This document shows positions 9,201 through 17,354 of a stretch of DNA of 64,000 bases, one piece after another. The notes under the pieces are model-generated. The model searched no databases. It saw nothing but the letters and a program-made list of their open reading frames with translations, and had not been told where the DNA came from. Each line of letters starts with the position of its first letter. Within the stretch, counting starts at the first letter, position 1. A program made the position numbers and the translations under genes. Source of the stretch: CAVOOW01 sp963697675 (GTDB lineage Bacteria; Actinomycetota; Actinomycetes; JACCUZ01); contig CAVOOW010000006.1 in assembly GCA_963697675.1 (NCBI GenBank), positions 248,001 through 312,000 of the forward strand, read 5' to 3'.

Positions 9201-9368
9201 GGCGCGGCGAGCGACGCCTGGGCCGCCATCGACCGCGAGGCGGTCGACGCCGCGGCAGTGATCCCGTTCGACAACATCGTCAAACAGGACTTCGTCAGCC
9301 GCCGCGTCGGCAACACCCTCATCCACCCCCTCACCGGCCCGCTCATCGCACAGATGTGGGTCCAGTAA
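6210..9368 (+). CDS. Transmembrane adenylate cyclase fused to 7-blade propeller and SBP_bac_5 domain
   Basis: 1052 residues in four parts. Residues 10-165 are a class III nucleotidyl cyclase with both metal Asp residues (D19 in LFTDIVGST, D63 in AGDGFFAVF) and the transition-state Arg (GARIAAL, about R119). The position that usually holds the substrate-specifying Lys is not Lys, as in related actinobacterial cyclases. One membrane helix lies at about 195-216. Residues 240-525 hold seven repeats of the type SPSGVAVGAGAVWVAN, a YVTN/Vgb-like seven-bladed propeller. Residues 530-1050 are a family 5 (oligopeptide-type) solute-binding domain with YTFHLRKRVRYSTG and NANRPPFDNPEARRALAYAL. The layout predicts ligand sensing outside the membrane controlling cAMP synthesis inside. 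No transporter genes adjoin it. The 35085-38552 gene shares the outer half. Confidence 0.9.
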   Translation: MPQRRQATRRFLATVLFTDIVGSTQHAAELGDRAWRDVLERHNAVVRRELKAFQGREMDTAGDGFFAVFETPERAVRCAESIVSAVVPLGLQVRAGVHTGECEVIAGKVGGMTVTIGARIAALADAGQVLVSRTVRDLMTGSGRAFEGGEAQTLKGVADRWRVYRLVPDDGFGDDVASRRRALVPLYTRRQRRRQLAAVAGVLIVVLAVAAAYMLTRSAQPVVVGENVVGMIGPGGTPKVSAAVPVGQRPTAIAPGFGSVWVTNSADNSVSRVNPRSHDQVAIPVGTSPSGVAVGAGAVWVANSEDATVSRIDPATSRTTTVPVRPGPTGIVVAFGSVWVTNALDASVTQIDPGTNKPVHVVPVGASPTGIAAGAGYLWVSNQGDGTVTRFNPTTYEQDSPIHVGSGPVGIAIGDGAAWVANNLDGTLFRIDAADLSVNARTLATNGGAYGVAAHGRDVWVSNEYAGTLMRVTAPTFRLGATVSLRGAPLGLAFLGDDLWFTNAGGGSAVHRGGVLTMIGPGVGYAGGAPVTDLTIHYDQGYGRLAAITNDGLVGMRRAGGVQGAGIVPDLATTLPAPSEGGRTYTFHLRKRVRYSTGAPVLAGDVRRGIERTVVHPDSAPADYYANAIVGAHSCEDAANKAVAAKKPRPDCHLSKGITTDDRTGTITFHLTQPTPEFLYQLALPSAAAVPQDTPVDLAPGTFPPATGPYMIRSYVPDRTASRGRPARHGRLELVRNPHFTVWSSAAQPAGYPDRIVLETGYTDQQAEAQVIAGRADLLWEGVPSTDVDRLATRYGSQLHTTPGNFISYLFLNANRPPFDNPEARRALAYALDRRVLATEDGGRSGRVTCQLIPPSFAGYHAYCPFTVNGGPDGQWHAQDLATAQKLVRQSGTRGAKVVVSTVSGTVTEATGRSLVGVLTRLGFRASLALRSVFYTPKKVWNIGSISWAADYPATSNYLGPIASCDRHVGTLNLSNYCDAKITAQITAALAQQVSDPGAASDAWAAIDREAVDAAAVIPFDNIVKQDFVSRRVGNTLIHPLTGPLIAQMWVQ

Positions 9369-9404
9369 GCCATCGCTGCCAGCCGGGCTGTTCACTCGTC
9401 GCAC

Positions 9405-9505
9405 AACTCGTGTCCGCAGCCGCTGTGTCTCACGACCTTTGTCAGTAGCGGCCACGGGTTCAGATCTGAATCAAGGACAGTCTCACCACCGCTCGTTTGT
9501 GGGAC
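9405..9505 (+). repeat. 101-bp direct repeat, left copy
   Basis: Begins AACTCGTGTCCGCAG and ends in CTCGTTTGTGGGAC. It aligns without gaps to 12867-12967, with about 83 of 101 positions identical by hand count. The two copies lie just upstream and just downstream of the cyclase-ATPase gene in the same orientation. Confidence 0.85.
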
Positions 9506-9603
9506 GGCGGCCAAAGAGCTTGCGGGAGCGTGGGAGTTCATCGGCAAGTCGGCTGGCTCGCGCGCATGTCCGACGCACCCGCGCTTACTGTTGCGGTGTG
9601 CCG

Positions 9604-12600
9604 ATGAGCCCGGTGACGTGCGTGACCTGTGGTGCCGAGTCGCCGCCTGGAATGAAGTTCTGTGGGTCGTGTGGGGCAGCTTTGGCGGCGCCGGCACCGA
9701 TGGCAGGTGTCCGCAAGACGGTGACCGCGGTCTTTTGTGACGTGACGGGTTCGACCGCGCTGGGTCAGCGGCTGGACCCGGAGGCCTTGCGAGGGCTGAT
9801 GGAGGCCCACTTCGCGATCGTCAGCGCGGCGCTGGTCCAGCACGGTGGGACGGTGGAGAAGTTCGTCGGTGACGCGGTAATGGCAGTGTTCGGGGTCCCG
9901 GTCGCACACGAGGACGACGCGCTGCGCGCCTGCCGGGCGGCGCTGGACGTGCTGTCCGCCGTGGCCGATGCCGATCGGGAGGTCGGTGCGGCCCAGCGCG
10001 TGCCGTTGGGGGTGCGCGTCGGGGTGGAGACCGGGGAGGTGGTGGTGGGCGACCCGGGCCGCGGCTCTACGTTCGCCTCTGGTGTGGCGGTGAACCTGGC
10101 GGCCCGGCTGGAGCAGGCAGCGGAGCCGGGGCAGTGCCTTATCGGGCCGGGGTGTCACCGGCTGGTGCGTGATGTGGTTGAGGTGGAGGTCAGGGACGGG
10201 TTGTCGGTGAAGGGTTTCGAGGACGCGGTCACCGCTTACCGGCTAGTCGCCGTTCGCGGGGACAGCGGTTGGACCCTGGGCGGGCCGGCGACCACCCTGG
10301 TCGGCCGGGACCGTGAGCTGGGGTTGCTGGGGCAGGCGTTCGAGCGGGCGGCCAGTGACCGGACCTGTCAGCTGGTGACGGTGCTCGGGACTGCGGGGGC
10401 CGGTAAGTCTCGGCTGGCCGCCGAGTTCCTGGCCCGGCTGACCGCTCGGGGTGCGGACGCGGCCGATGCCGCTGACCCGATCGTGTTGCGCGGCCGGTGC
10501 CTGTCGTACGGGGAAGGCGTCACGTTTTGGCCGTTGGTGGAGGTGGTGCGGCAGGCGGCGGGGCTGACAGGCGCCGAGACCGAGGAGGCGGCCCGGGCCA
10601 TGCTCAGCGCGTTGCTGCCGGACGAGCCGGAGGCCCGGCAGGTCGTGGAGCTGGTCGCGCCGGTCGCTGGGCTGGGTGGGTCGCCGGGCACCGTGGAGGA
10701 CACCGCGTGGGCGGTGCAGCGACTGCTGGACGCGCTGGCCGCGGACCGCCCGGTGGTGCTGGTGGTCGATGACATGCACTGGGCCGAGCCGGGCCTGCGT
10801 GCAGTGCTCGACGGGATCAGCGACTGGTCCCGGGACGCGCCGATCCTGCTGCTGGTGCTGGCCCGCCCGGAGCTGCTCGACGACGTGCCGGACTGGGGCG
10901 CCGGCAAGACCAACGCGGTAGCGGCGCTGCTGCAGCCGTTGACCGACGCTGAGGTGGACACTCTTAGCAGCGCGCTGATGCCCGACACGGACCTGCCGGC
11001 CGGGCTGGTGGCCCGCATCCGGGCGGCGGCCGGTGGCAACCCGTTGTTCGTCGAGCAGCTGATCGCGATGCTCGCCGAGGACGATCACCTGCTGCCCGGC
11101 GGGGACATCGGGGAGCTGGAGATCCCCCCGACAATCACGGCGCTGCTCACCGCACGGCTGGACCGGCTGTCGGCCCTCGAGCGGGAGGTGCTGGGCGCAG
11201 GATCGGTGATCGGCCAGACGTTCTACCACGCTGCGGTGCTCGAACTGACCGAGCAACCATCCCACGAGGTGGGGGCCGCCCTCAAAGCGTTGCTGCGCAA
11301 AGGTCTGGTCCGTCCAGAGCGCACCGACCTGCCGGGCCAGCACGCGCTGCGTTTCGACCACGTGCTGGTCCGCGACGCGGCCTACCAGTCGCTGACCAAA
11401 CATGCCCGAGCGCACCTGCACGAGCGCTTCGCCCGGTGGCTGGACAAGCACACCGAAGGCCGGGCCTACGACGACTTCATTGGCAGTCATCTCGAGGCCG
11501 CCTACCGCAACCGGGCCGAACTGGGGCCGCCCGACGCCGCAGCTCGCCGGCTAGGGGAGGAAGCAGCCGCCCGGCTCGCCACGGCCGGCCAGCTGCTGCT
11601 GGTCGCCGACGACCCTGCCGCCATCGGCCTGCTCACCCGAGCCCTGGCGCTGCACCACAACGATGGCAAAGCCCTCTGGACTATCCAGTTCGACCTAATC
11701 GACGCGCTGATCCGCTCCGGGGATCTCCACGACACAGCCCGGTTCGCCCAGACCGTACGCGCGAGGGCGCAGGCGGCCGGCGACTTGCAATGGGTCACCC
11801 GCGGCCGCCTCGCAATCGCCCTGGTGCGGCAGCTGACTGAACCAGAAGGCGCGACCGAGCTACTACGCCAGGAGGCCGAGCACGCTCTGGTGGTGTTCGA
11901 GCGGCTCGGCGACGAACTCGGTCTGGCTTGGGCGCATGTCGGCCTCGGTTTCGTCGCTAACGTGTCGGGCCACCTCAGCATGATGTCGAGCGAAGCCGAG
12001 CGGGCGGCCGATCACTACATCCGGGCGGCCCGTCCCCGGCATGCGGAGGCCCAGGAGCTATGGACGGTCATCGCCATGCAGGCCGGGGATCGTCCCGCGT
12101 CGCTCGGGTTGGCCGAGTGTCGGCGACGAACGGCCACCGCGTCCGGACGGCTGCCGCGGATGATCGCCTGGGCTGCCGTCTCATACTTCGCCGCGTTGCT
12201 CGGCCACAGCGAGGAAGCAAGCCAGGCGCGCTACCACGCCGAACAACTGCTCGCCGAACTAAAGACCCCTCGGACCTCCGACGCCGCCAGCAACCTCGCC
12301 AGCGTGTTGGGCGTAACAGCTCTGGCCTGCGGCAGGGCGCAAGAAGCCGTTGAGGTGTTCGCGGGGATTAGCGCCGAGCACGAAGCGAATGGGGCAGTTG
12401 CCTATCTCTCCACCTACGCCGCCTACCATGCCCACGCCTTGCTGCTCACCGGAGAACACCGCGCCGCCCGCCAACAGGTGTACCGGGCACTCCAGACCGG
12501 TTCGACGAACGACGTCCTCACTCAGGGGCTCGCCCACAGCGCACTCGCCTGGCTGGCTGCCGCGGACCGCGAGCCCCCGGCCAGTGTGCGGCAACACATG

Positions 12601-12807
12601 ACCGACGCTCTCGCGGCCCTCGAACCCACCGACGGAGTCATGGCCCGCGCGCTGGTACACCTGGCCTGCGCCGAGGCCACCCGACTGATCGGCGACGACA
12701 CGGCAGCACGCCGGCACCGGCAGCACGCCATCGACCTCTACGACGCCAAAGAGAACCTCGTCGGTGCCGCCGTACAACGGGCCTTGTTGGTAGCGCAGGT
12801 CGAGTAG
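9604..12807 (+). CDS. Zinc-ribbon adenylate cyclase with AAA ATPase and TPR-like region
   Basis: About 1067 residues. Residues 6-23 form a zinc ribbon (CVTCGAE...FCGSCG). A class III cyclase follows at 38-215 with all canonical residues: metal Asp in VFCDVTGST and FVGDAVMAVFG, Lys in EKFVGD, and Asn/Arg in VAVNLAARLEQ. An AAA/STAND ATPase begins near 230, with Walker A GTAGAGKSRL and Walker B VVLVVDDMHWAE. The last 400 residues are helical and TPR-like. This architecture is common in actinobacteria and resembles LuxR/MalT-type signalling ATPases; it should be cytoplasmic. The start is uncertain: GTG 9598 and ATG 9604 are both in frame just before the zinc ribbon and neither has a strong ribosome-binding site. 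An upstream in-frame ATG at 9439 would lie inside the repeat and is less likely. Confidence 0.88.
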   Translation: MSPVTCVTCGAESPPGMKFCGSCGAALAAPAPMAGVRKTVTAVFCDVTGSTALGQRLDPEALRGLMEAHFAIVSAALVQHGGTVEKFVGDAVMAVFGVPVAHEDDALRACRAALDVLSAVADADREVGAAQRVPLGVRVGVETGEVVVGDPGRGSTFASGVAVNLAARLEQAAEPGQCLIGPGCHRLVRDVVEVEVRDGLSVKGFEDAVTAYRLVAVRGDSGWTLGGPATTLVGRDRELGLLGQAFERAASDRTCQLVTVLGTAGAGKSRLAAEFLARLTARGADAADAADPIVLRGRCLSYGEGVTFWPLVEVVRQAAGLTGAETEEAARAMLSALLPDEPEARQVVELVAPVAGLGGSPGTVEDTAWAVQRLLDALAADRPVVLVVDDMHWAEPGLRAVLDGISDWSRDAPILLLVLARPELLDDVPDWGAGKTNAVAALLQPLTDAEVDTLSSALMPDTDLPAGLVARIRAAAGGNPLFVEQLIAMLAEDDHLLPGGDIGELEIPPTITALLTARLDRLSALEREVLGAGSVIGQTFYHAAVLELTEQPSHEVGAALKALLRKGLVRPERTDLPGQHALRFDHVLVRDAAYQSLTKHARAHLHERFARWLDKHTEGRAYDDFIGSHLEAAYRNRAELGPPDAAARRLGEEAAARLATAGQLLLVADDPAAIGLLTRALALHHNDGKALWTIQFDLIDALIRSGDLHDTARFAQTVRARAQAAGDLQWVTRGRLAIALVRQLTEPEGATELLRQEAEHALVVFERLGDELGLAWAHVGLGFVANVSGHLSMMSSEAERAADHYIRAARPRHAEAQELWTVIAMQAGDRPASLGLAECRRRTATASGRLPRMIAWAAVSYFAALLGHSEEASQARYHAEQLLAELKTPRTSDAASNLASVLGVTALACGRAQEAVEVFAGISAEHEANGAVAYLSTYAAYHAHALLLTGEHRAARQQVYRALQTGSTNDVLTQGLAHSALAWLAAADREPPASVRQHMTDALAALEPTDGVMARALVHLACAEATRLIGDDTAARRHRQHAIDLYDAKENLVGAAVQRALLVAQVE

Positions 12808-12866
12808 CCGCCCGCTGCGGCAGCATGGAGCTCTCTGGTACTGCCCGGCTATGGCTCGACGTCCGC

Positions 12867-12967
12867 AACTCGTGTCCGCAGACGCGGTGTCTCACAACCT
12901 TCCTCCGTTGCGGCCACGAGTTCAGATCCGAGCTAAGCACAGTCTCACTTTCGCTCGTTTATGAGAC
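12867..12967 (+). repeat. 101-bp direct repeat, right copy
   Basis: Partner of 9405-9505, same orientation and same length, about 82 percent identical. Both copies read on the minus strand as a similar short peptide (DLNSWPQRRKVVRH versus DLNPWPLLTKVVRH). This could mean a shared coding remnant, but no full gene is visible. Confidence 0.85.
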
Positions 12968-13447
12968 GAGTTCTGTGGCCCTTGCACCGGCGTTGCCATG
13001 GAGTCGATGCAATATGCCGAGGTCGCACCGAGTCATCGCCGCGTGCCGCGACCAGGACGTCCGCGCGTTGGCGGCGTCGCGGCTGCCCGGCGAGATACTT
13101 CAGCTCGCGTCGCGCTGAGACTTCTGAGTCGTCGGTACGCGGAAGAGTCTCTCGCGGGCGCGTGTGCGAATCCGTCGACGTATCCGGGCTCTGATCGGCT
13201 CCAGACCGGGGGGCTGCAACTCGTGGCCGATCTGGTCGTTGAGCTCAGCGGCGAGCACATCCGATTCCGTCGCAGCAACGCGCTCGACCATCGAACGGCG
13301 ATGCATCTAGCCGGTTTCTGGTTCTTAGGGGCCCTCAGCCCAGCATGACCGGGGTCATCTTTCAAGTTCCTCGTACCCCTAGACCTGCCGTGCTTTAGTA
13401 GCCCGCACGAACGAAGACTTCGTGACCGATCTTGGAGATGGCACCGG
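12968..13447. other. Intergenic stretch without recognisable gene
   Basis: Lies between the cyclase-ATPase gene and the convergent sigma-factor operon. Open frames exist on both strands but show no family features. A terminator for either side is expected here, but I see no strong hairpin. Confidence 0.4.
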
Positions 13448-14095
13448 TCATTGGCCCGGCGGCAGCGACAACACACGCAGGGTCGTGCCGGCCATGTCCG
13501 AGGCGAGGCCCCGATTGACGAGGCAGTCGTTCGTGTCGGCGTTCGTGATGATGACGGTGTGACCGCGCACGGTGAACTCCAGTGTCAAGGTCTCCGGGGT
13601 GAAGCAGTCCCCGTGGTATCTCATGCGTGCGCTGCCAGGCCCCTCTTTGACGAACTCGACGGGTAGGTCGGTCGTGGAGTCTCCGGCACTGTCACCGACG
13701 GTGCCGGCGTTGAAGACCCCGGTTCCGTCCGCGCGCACGGTGATCCGGACGGTGGACTTGGCTTCGGCCTCGGTGCGGTCGACCTTGCCTATGAGTATGC
13801 CGACGGGCAAGCCAGAGGGTGACAACGTGATTGCCGGGGTCGGTGTGGCGGGCAGGCTGTCCTTCTCGCCGGGAAGGCCTGCGAGCAATATCGAGGTCGT
13901 GACGACCACGGCGAGGACGGACGCTGCCACGCAGATGAGCCACCGTCGGCGTACCGAATGCTGCCGCTCTTCCATGCGTAGCTCGAGCATCGCGCGTCCG
14001 CGCCCCAGGTGGACCGCGGAGTGGTCGGCCTCGTGCAGCGCGTTTTCCAGGAGGCGCGCCACGCGCTCGATACGCTCGAGCTCGCCGGTGCTCAT
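13448..14095 (-). CDS. Membrane-anchored partner of ECF sigma factor (anti-sigma-like)
   Basis: 215 residues. The N-terminal cytoplasmic part of about 50 residues is charged (LERIERVARLLENALHEADH). One membrane helix follows (WLICVAASVLAVVVTTSILLA), then a Thr/Pro linker and an extracytoplasmic beta-rich domain with two cysteines (GDCFTPETL and NDCLVNRG). The ATG overlaps the sigma gene's stop as ATGA, so the pair is translationally coupled. Position and topology fit an anti-sigma factor or other membrane regulator of the sigma factor. The zinc motif HxxxCxxC of ZAS anti-sigmas is absent, so it would belong to another type. The functional call is inferred from context. Confidence 0.75.
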   Translation of the reverse strand: MSTGELERIERVARLLENALHEADHSAVHLGRGRAMLELRMEERQHSVRRRWLICVAASVLAVVVTTSILLAGLPGEKDSLPATPTPAITLSPSGLPVGILIGKVDRTEAEAKSTVRITVRADGTGVFNAGTVGDSAGDSTTDLPVEFVKEGPGSARMRYHGDCFTPETLTLEFTVRGHTVIITNADTNDCLVNRGLASDMAGTTLRVLSLPPGQ

Positions 14096-14676
14096 GGCGA
14101 TCCTTCCAACTGGTCCGCGACCGCGTGCAGGCCACGGGACGCGTGCGTCTTCACCGAGCCGAGCCCGATGCCGAGCGTCTCGGCGATCTCGGCCTCGGTC
14201 GCCCCGTCGTAGTAGCGAAGGACAAGGACCTCGCGCTGTCGCCGCGGCAGTGTCCGCAGCGCCCGGATCACCGCCTCGTGCTCGAGATGGATCATCGCCA
14301 ACTGCTCGGCCGGCGCCGCGTCGAGGTCGAGCTGGGTGTGGCGCTTGTCCCGTGCCACCTTCAGCCGGCGCAGCCGGCTGCGGGTGCCGTTGACCACACT
14401 GGCACGCAGGTAGACAACGGCATCCTCGGTCCGCCGGACGTGATTCCAGTGCCGGTTCAGACCGGCGAAGGCGTCCATGACGACGTCCTCAGCTTCGGCC
14501 GGATCGTCCACCAGGTGTCGTGCCAGCCGGACCAGGTGGGCGTAGTGCACCTCGAAGACTGCCACCACACCGCTGGTGCGGTCGGTGGGGAGATCAACGG
14601 CCAAGACGTCGCTCGCACCCGGCAGCACGGGCACGACCGATAAGGGAGCCGTGCTCTTGCCGGGAACACTGTCCAC
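14092..14676 (-). CDS. ECF RNA polymerase sigma factor, SigE family
   Basis: 194 residues from a GTG start. Sigma region 2 runs from about residue 38 (VFEVHYAHLVRLARHLV, AEDVVMDAFAGLNRHW). Region 4 is near 135-185, with the helix-turn-helix GATEAEIAETLGIGLGSVKT preceded by RALRTLPRRQREVLVLRYY. This is the SigE/SigM-like actinobacterial ECF type. The next gene in the operon is a coupled membrane protein that probably senses an envelope signal and restrains it. The N-terminal 30 residues are unusual for the family, so a later start is possible. Confidence 0.9.
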   Translation of the reverse strand: MDSVPGKSTAPLSVVPVLPGASDVLAVDLPTDRTSGVVAVFEVHYAHLVRLARHLVDDPAEAEDVVMDAFAGLNRHWNHVRRTEDAVVYLRASVVNGTRSRLRRLKVARDKRHTQLDLDAAPAEQLAMIHLEHEAVIRALRTLPRRQREVLVLRYYDGATEAEIAETLGIGLGSVKTHASRGLHAVADQLEGSP

Positions 14677-14943
14677 AACTACCCAGACGTTTGAGAGGGA
14701 CCCACGTTGACACGACTATCGCACTGGATTCGCTACCCGTAGGCCCAACCATCCCTGTGGCCGCCGACTGCGACAACTTCTCGACAAGGTCGGTCAACGC
14801 ACCAGAGGCTGCGGCGTCTCTAAGGGTGGGCGCTCGCGCAAGCCTTCCAGCACCTCGCAAGAACGCTTGGCGCTACGTACGCACACCACACGCCTCGGTT
14901 TCCAGTTGCGACCGCAGTTTGCCAGGAGTCGAAAGGAAAGCGC

Positions 14944-15924
14944 ATGCGCCATCCGGCCACAGTCATCGGAATCGCCGCCACATCCCTCCTCATGGGCGTC
15001 ACAGCCGTCCACTCCGCTCCTCTGGAAACCCAGCCGACCAGCTTCGCCCCCGTCGCAGCGGGGCACCAGGTCGCGGTGCACGACAGCTACCTCATTCCCG
15101 GCGAATGCGTGTACCCCGAGAGCATCGCGGTCCGCGGGGACAAGTACTACGTCGGCAGCGTCTGCAACGGCCAGATCTACCGCGGGGATCTGGCCGATCC
15201 GCAGGCCGAAGTATTCGTGCCGGCCGATCCGACGCTGTTCGACGTGAGCGGCATCAAGGCCACCGAGACCCGGTTGGTCACTGCCAGAGGAAATGGGTTC
15301 GCCACGGTCTTCAACCGCCGCACCGGTGCCCTGATGGCGCAGTTCTCCAACGGCCTGGGATGGGACTCCGTGGTCAATGATGTGGCGATCGCGCCCAACG
15401 GTGACGCCTACCTCACCGAGTTCCTGTTGTCGAAGCTCTACCGAATCCCCGCCGCCAGCATCGCCCGGCACCACCCGGGCGTCCAAGAGCTCCCCGTCTT
15501 CCTCGACTTCCGCGACACCGCCTTCCCGGTCCAAGAGGCCAGCGCCAACGGCATCGCAGCAACCCCGGACGGTCGCTTCCTCATCGTCGCCCACTTCAGC
15601 GCAGGCGAGCTGTACCGCGTGCGCATCAGCGACGGACACGTAAGCCACATCAACCTAGGCGGCACGCGTCTGGCCAGCCCCGACGGGATCATCCTCACCC
15701 GGTCGAACGTGCTCTACGTGGTCGAGTTCGACACCCAGAGCATCGCAAAGATCCGCCTTGCCGGTAACTACAGCCACGGCCAGCTCGTGTCGCGGACGAC
15801 CAGCCCGCTGTTCCAATGTCCCACCGGAGTCGCCAGAGCCGGCAACCATCTCCTGGTAACCAACAGCCAGTTTTGCGGGCCCGGACAGCCGCCATTCACC
15901 CTAGCGAGCATCCCAATCCCCTAA
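14944..15924 (+). CDS. Secreted SMP-30/gluconolactonase-like beta-propeller protein
   Basis: 326 residues behind GAAAGGAAAGC. The signal peptide is TVIGIAATSLLMGVTAVHSA. The mature protein has propeller strands typical of SMP-30/LRE lactonase-like folds: PESIAVRGDKYYVGSV, VNDVAIAPNGDAYLTE, NGIAATPDGRFLIVAH and SPDGIILTRSNVLYVVEF. The catalytic metal ligands of true lactonases cannot be confirmed by eye, so it may only be a binding or structural propeller. Cysteines occur near both ends. It stands alone; the upstream sigma operon is divergent. Confidence 0.82.
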   Translation: MRHPATVIGIAATSLLMGVTAVHSAPLETQPTSFAPVAAGHQVAVHDSYLIPGECVYPESIAVRGDKYYVGSVCNGQIYRGDLADPQAEVFVPADPTLFDVSGIKATETRLVTARGNGFATVFNRRTGALMAQFSNGLGWDSVVNDVAIAPNGDAYLTEFLLSKLYRIPAASIARHHPGVQELPVFLDFRDTAFPVQEASANGIAATPDGRFLIVAHFSAGELYRVRISDGHVSHINLGGTRLASPDGIILTRSNVLYVVEFDTQSIAKIRLAGNYSHGQLVSRTTSPLFQCPTGVARAGNHLLVTNSQFCGPGQPPFTLASIPIP

Positions 15925-15938
15925 CCACGCTGCGTGGA

Positions 15939-15956
15939 AGCCTCGTGGACGAGGCT
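15939..15956 (+). terminator. Hairpin after SMP-30-like gene
   Basis: AGCCTCG-TGGA-CGAGGCT forms a 7-bp perfect stem 15 bases after the stop codon. A second small stem (CCACGC-GCGTGG) directly precedes it. No U tract, as is common in high-GC actinobacteria. Confidence 0.5.
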
Positions 15957-16116
15957 CCTGGTCGCTCACCGAGATCCAGATCCCAGACCAACAACCGCCA
16001 CCAACCCGGGGCGCTCATAGTGAAGCCGGGACGGCTCACATCAAGTCGGATACCCGAGAGATCGCCGAGGGCGTGCGCGTCCGGGACTCGGCGCTGGCCG
16101 TTCACCGTGCCGGCCG

Positions 16117-17284
16117 CTACCAGGCCGAAGCCGCCCGCTGCACGAGCGATTCGAGCACGGTAGCAGCCTCCGGCGCGCCGCCGTAGCCGCCGATCGCGAC
16201 GGCCATACGCTTCGCGCCGGCCTTGAAGCGGTCGTCTCCGAGGATGTCCGTCGTGGCTTGTGCGATCGCGTCGCTGCTGGAGTCGGGCATCAGCATCCGG
16301 CCAGCGCCGAGGGCCTGGACTTGCTCGGCGTTGAAGAACTGGTCGCGGCCCATCGGCGTGCACACCAGCGGCACACCGTGACCGAGTGCGGCCATCGTGG
16401 TGCCGCAGCCGGCGTGCGTGATCACCAGTGACGCCGAGGGGAGGATCTCGGCGTGCGGCACGTACCGCACGACCTGTGTGTTGGTGCCTGCGTTCACGGA
16501 TGCTGGGATCGATCGACGGTCCGGTCGTCACGATGGCGCGCACCGGTAACTGCGCGACCGCTTCGACGCAGCGCTGCAGCAGGTCGGCCTGGCCCTGCTC
16601 GCTCGTGCTGAGACTGACCAGAACCAGCGGCGTCGACCCGTCGCGGACCTCGACCTGGTCGATCTCGCGGGACAGTGCTGGTGCGTCGAGCACGGGTCCG
16701 ATGCGCAGCACGTTGGCCGCGTCCGGCAGGTCAGGCTCGAACTCCTTCGGCACCGCGACGATCGCGATCGCGCACGCGTCGTGGATGTCGCCGAGTCTCT
16801 CGATCGCCGGCAGCCCAAGCTCCGTACGGTGCGCGTTTGCGATCGTCAGGCCCGGCGCGAACATCTCGACGAGCGGCCCGCCGCGGAAGATCGCGTACGG
16901 CGTATGGAACAGGGTCGCGGTCGGGATGCCCGATGCCAGCGCGACGTCGATCGCGGTGAACAGCATGCAGTCGACCAGCACCGCGTCGGCCGGCTCCCGG
17001 CCCAGCTCCCCCGCGAGATCCCGGGCGATGGTCGAGCTGAAGCAGAGCTGCTCGATCAGGAGCTTCACCTCGGCCTCGAAGTCGTCCGGATCATCCATCG
17101 CGTCCCAACCCTCGCCCTGGGTCAACGGGACGAAACGAGCGCCCACATCGGCGCACCGCTCGGCGATCGTGCCGTGCCCGATCATCCGGACGTCGTGGCC
17201 CCGCTCGACCAGCGCGCGTGCGATGCCCAGCGTCGGTACGAGATTTCCCGCTCCGTCCCAGGTCACAATCAGGTAGCGACTCAT
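16117..17284 (-). pseudogene. GT1-family (macrolide-type) glycosyltransferase with a frameshift
   Basis: The start at 17284 follows GAGGAG and reads YLIVTWDGAGNLVPTLGIAR, the standard N-terminal strand of GT-B glycosyltransferases. The frame runs to VTTGPSIDPS near 16505, where one base displacement breaks it. The neighbouring frame picks up exactly with VNAGTNTQVVRYVPHAEILP and the donor-binding signature VITHAGCGTTMAALGHGVP, then GRDQFFNAEQV, ending at 16117. Joined, the two parts give a normal protein of about 388 residues. It is divergent from a TetR gene across a palindrome, as with self-protection glycosyltransferases. A true frameshift or a sequencing indel are both possible. Confidence 0.82.
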
Positions 17285-17311
17285 GTGTCAGTCTCCTCGG
17301 TCCCTGCCGTG

Positions 17312-17354
17312 CTTGACAGCTTGTAAAGTACGATATGCTTTACAGCATGTCAAG
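17312..17354. promoter_or_regulatory. Palindromic operator between glycosyltransferase and TetR genes
   Basis: Two 17-base arms, CTTGACAGCTTGTAAAG (17312-17328) and CTTTACAGCATGTCAAG (17338-17354), are inverted repeats matching at 14 of 17 positions around a 9-base spacer. On the minus strand a TTGACA and TACTTT pair spaced 17 bases lies within it and could drive the glycosyltransferase. The right arm covers the likely TetR start codon. It is the expected binding site for the adjacent TetR. Confidence 0.7.

Noticed and set aside
10243..11490. 415-residue minus-strand frame opposite the cyclase-ATPase
   Set aside because: Antisense shadow, Gln/Arg-rich, no family features.
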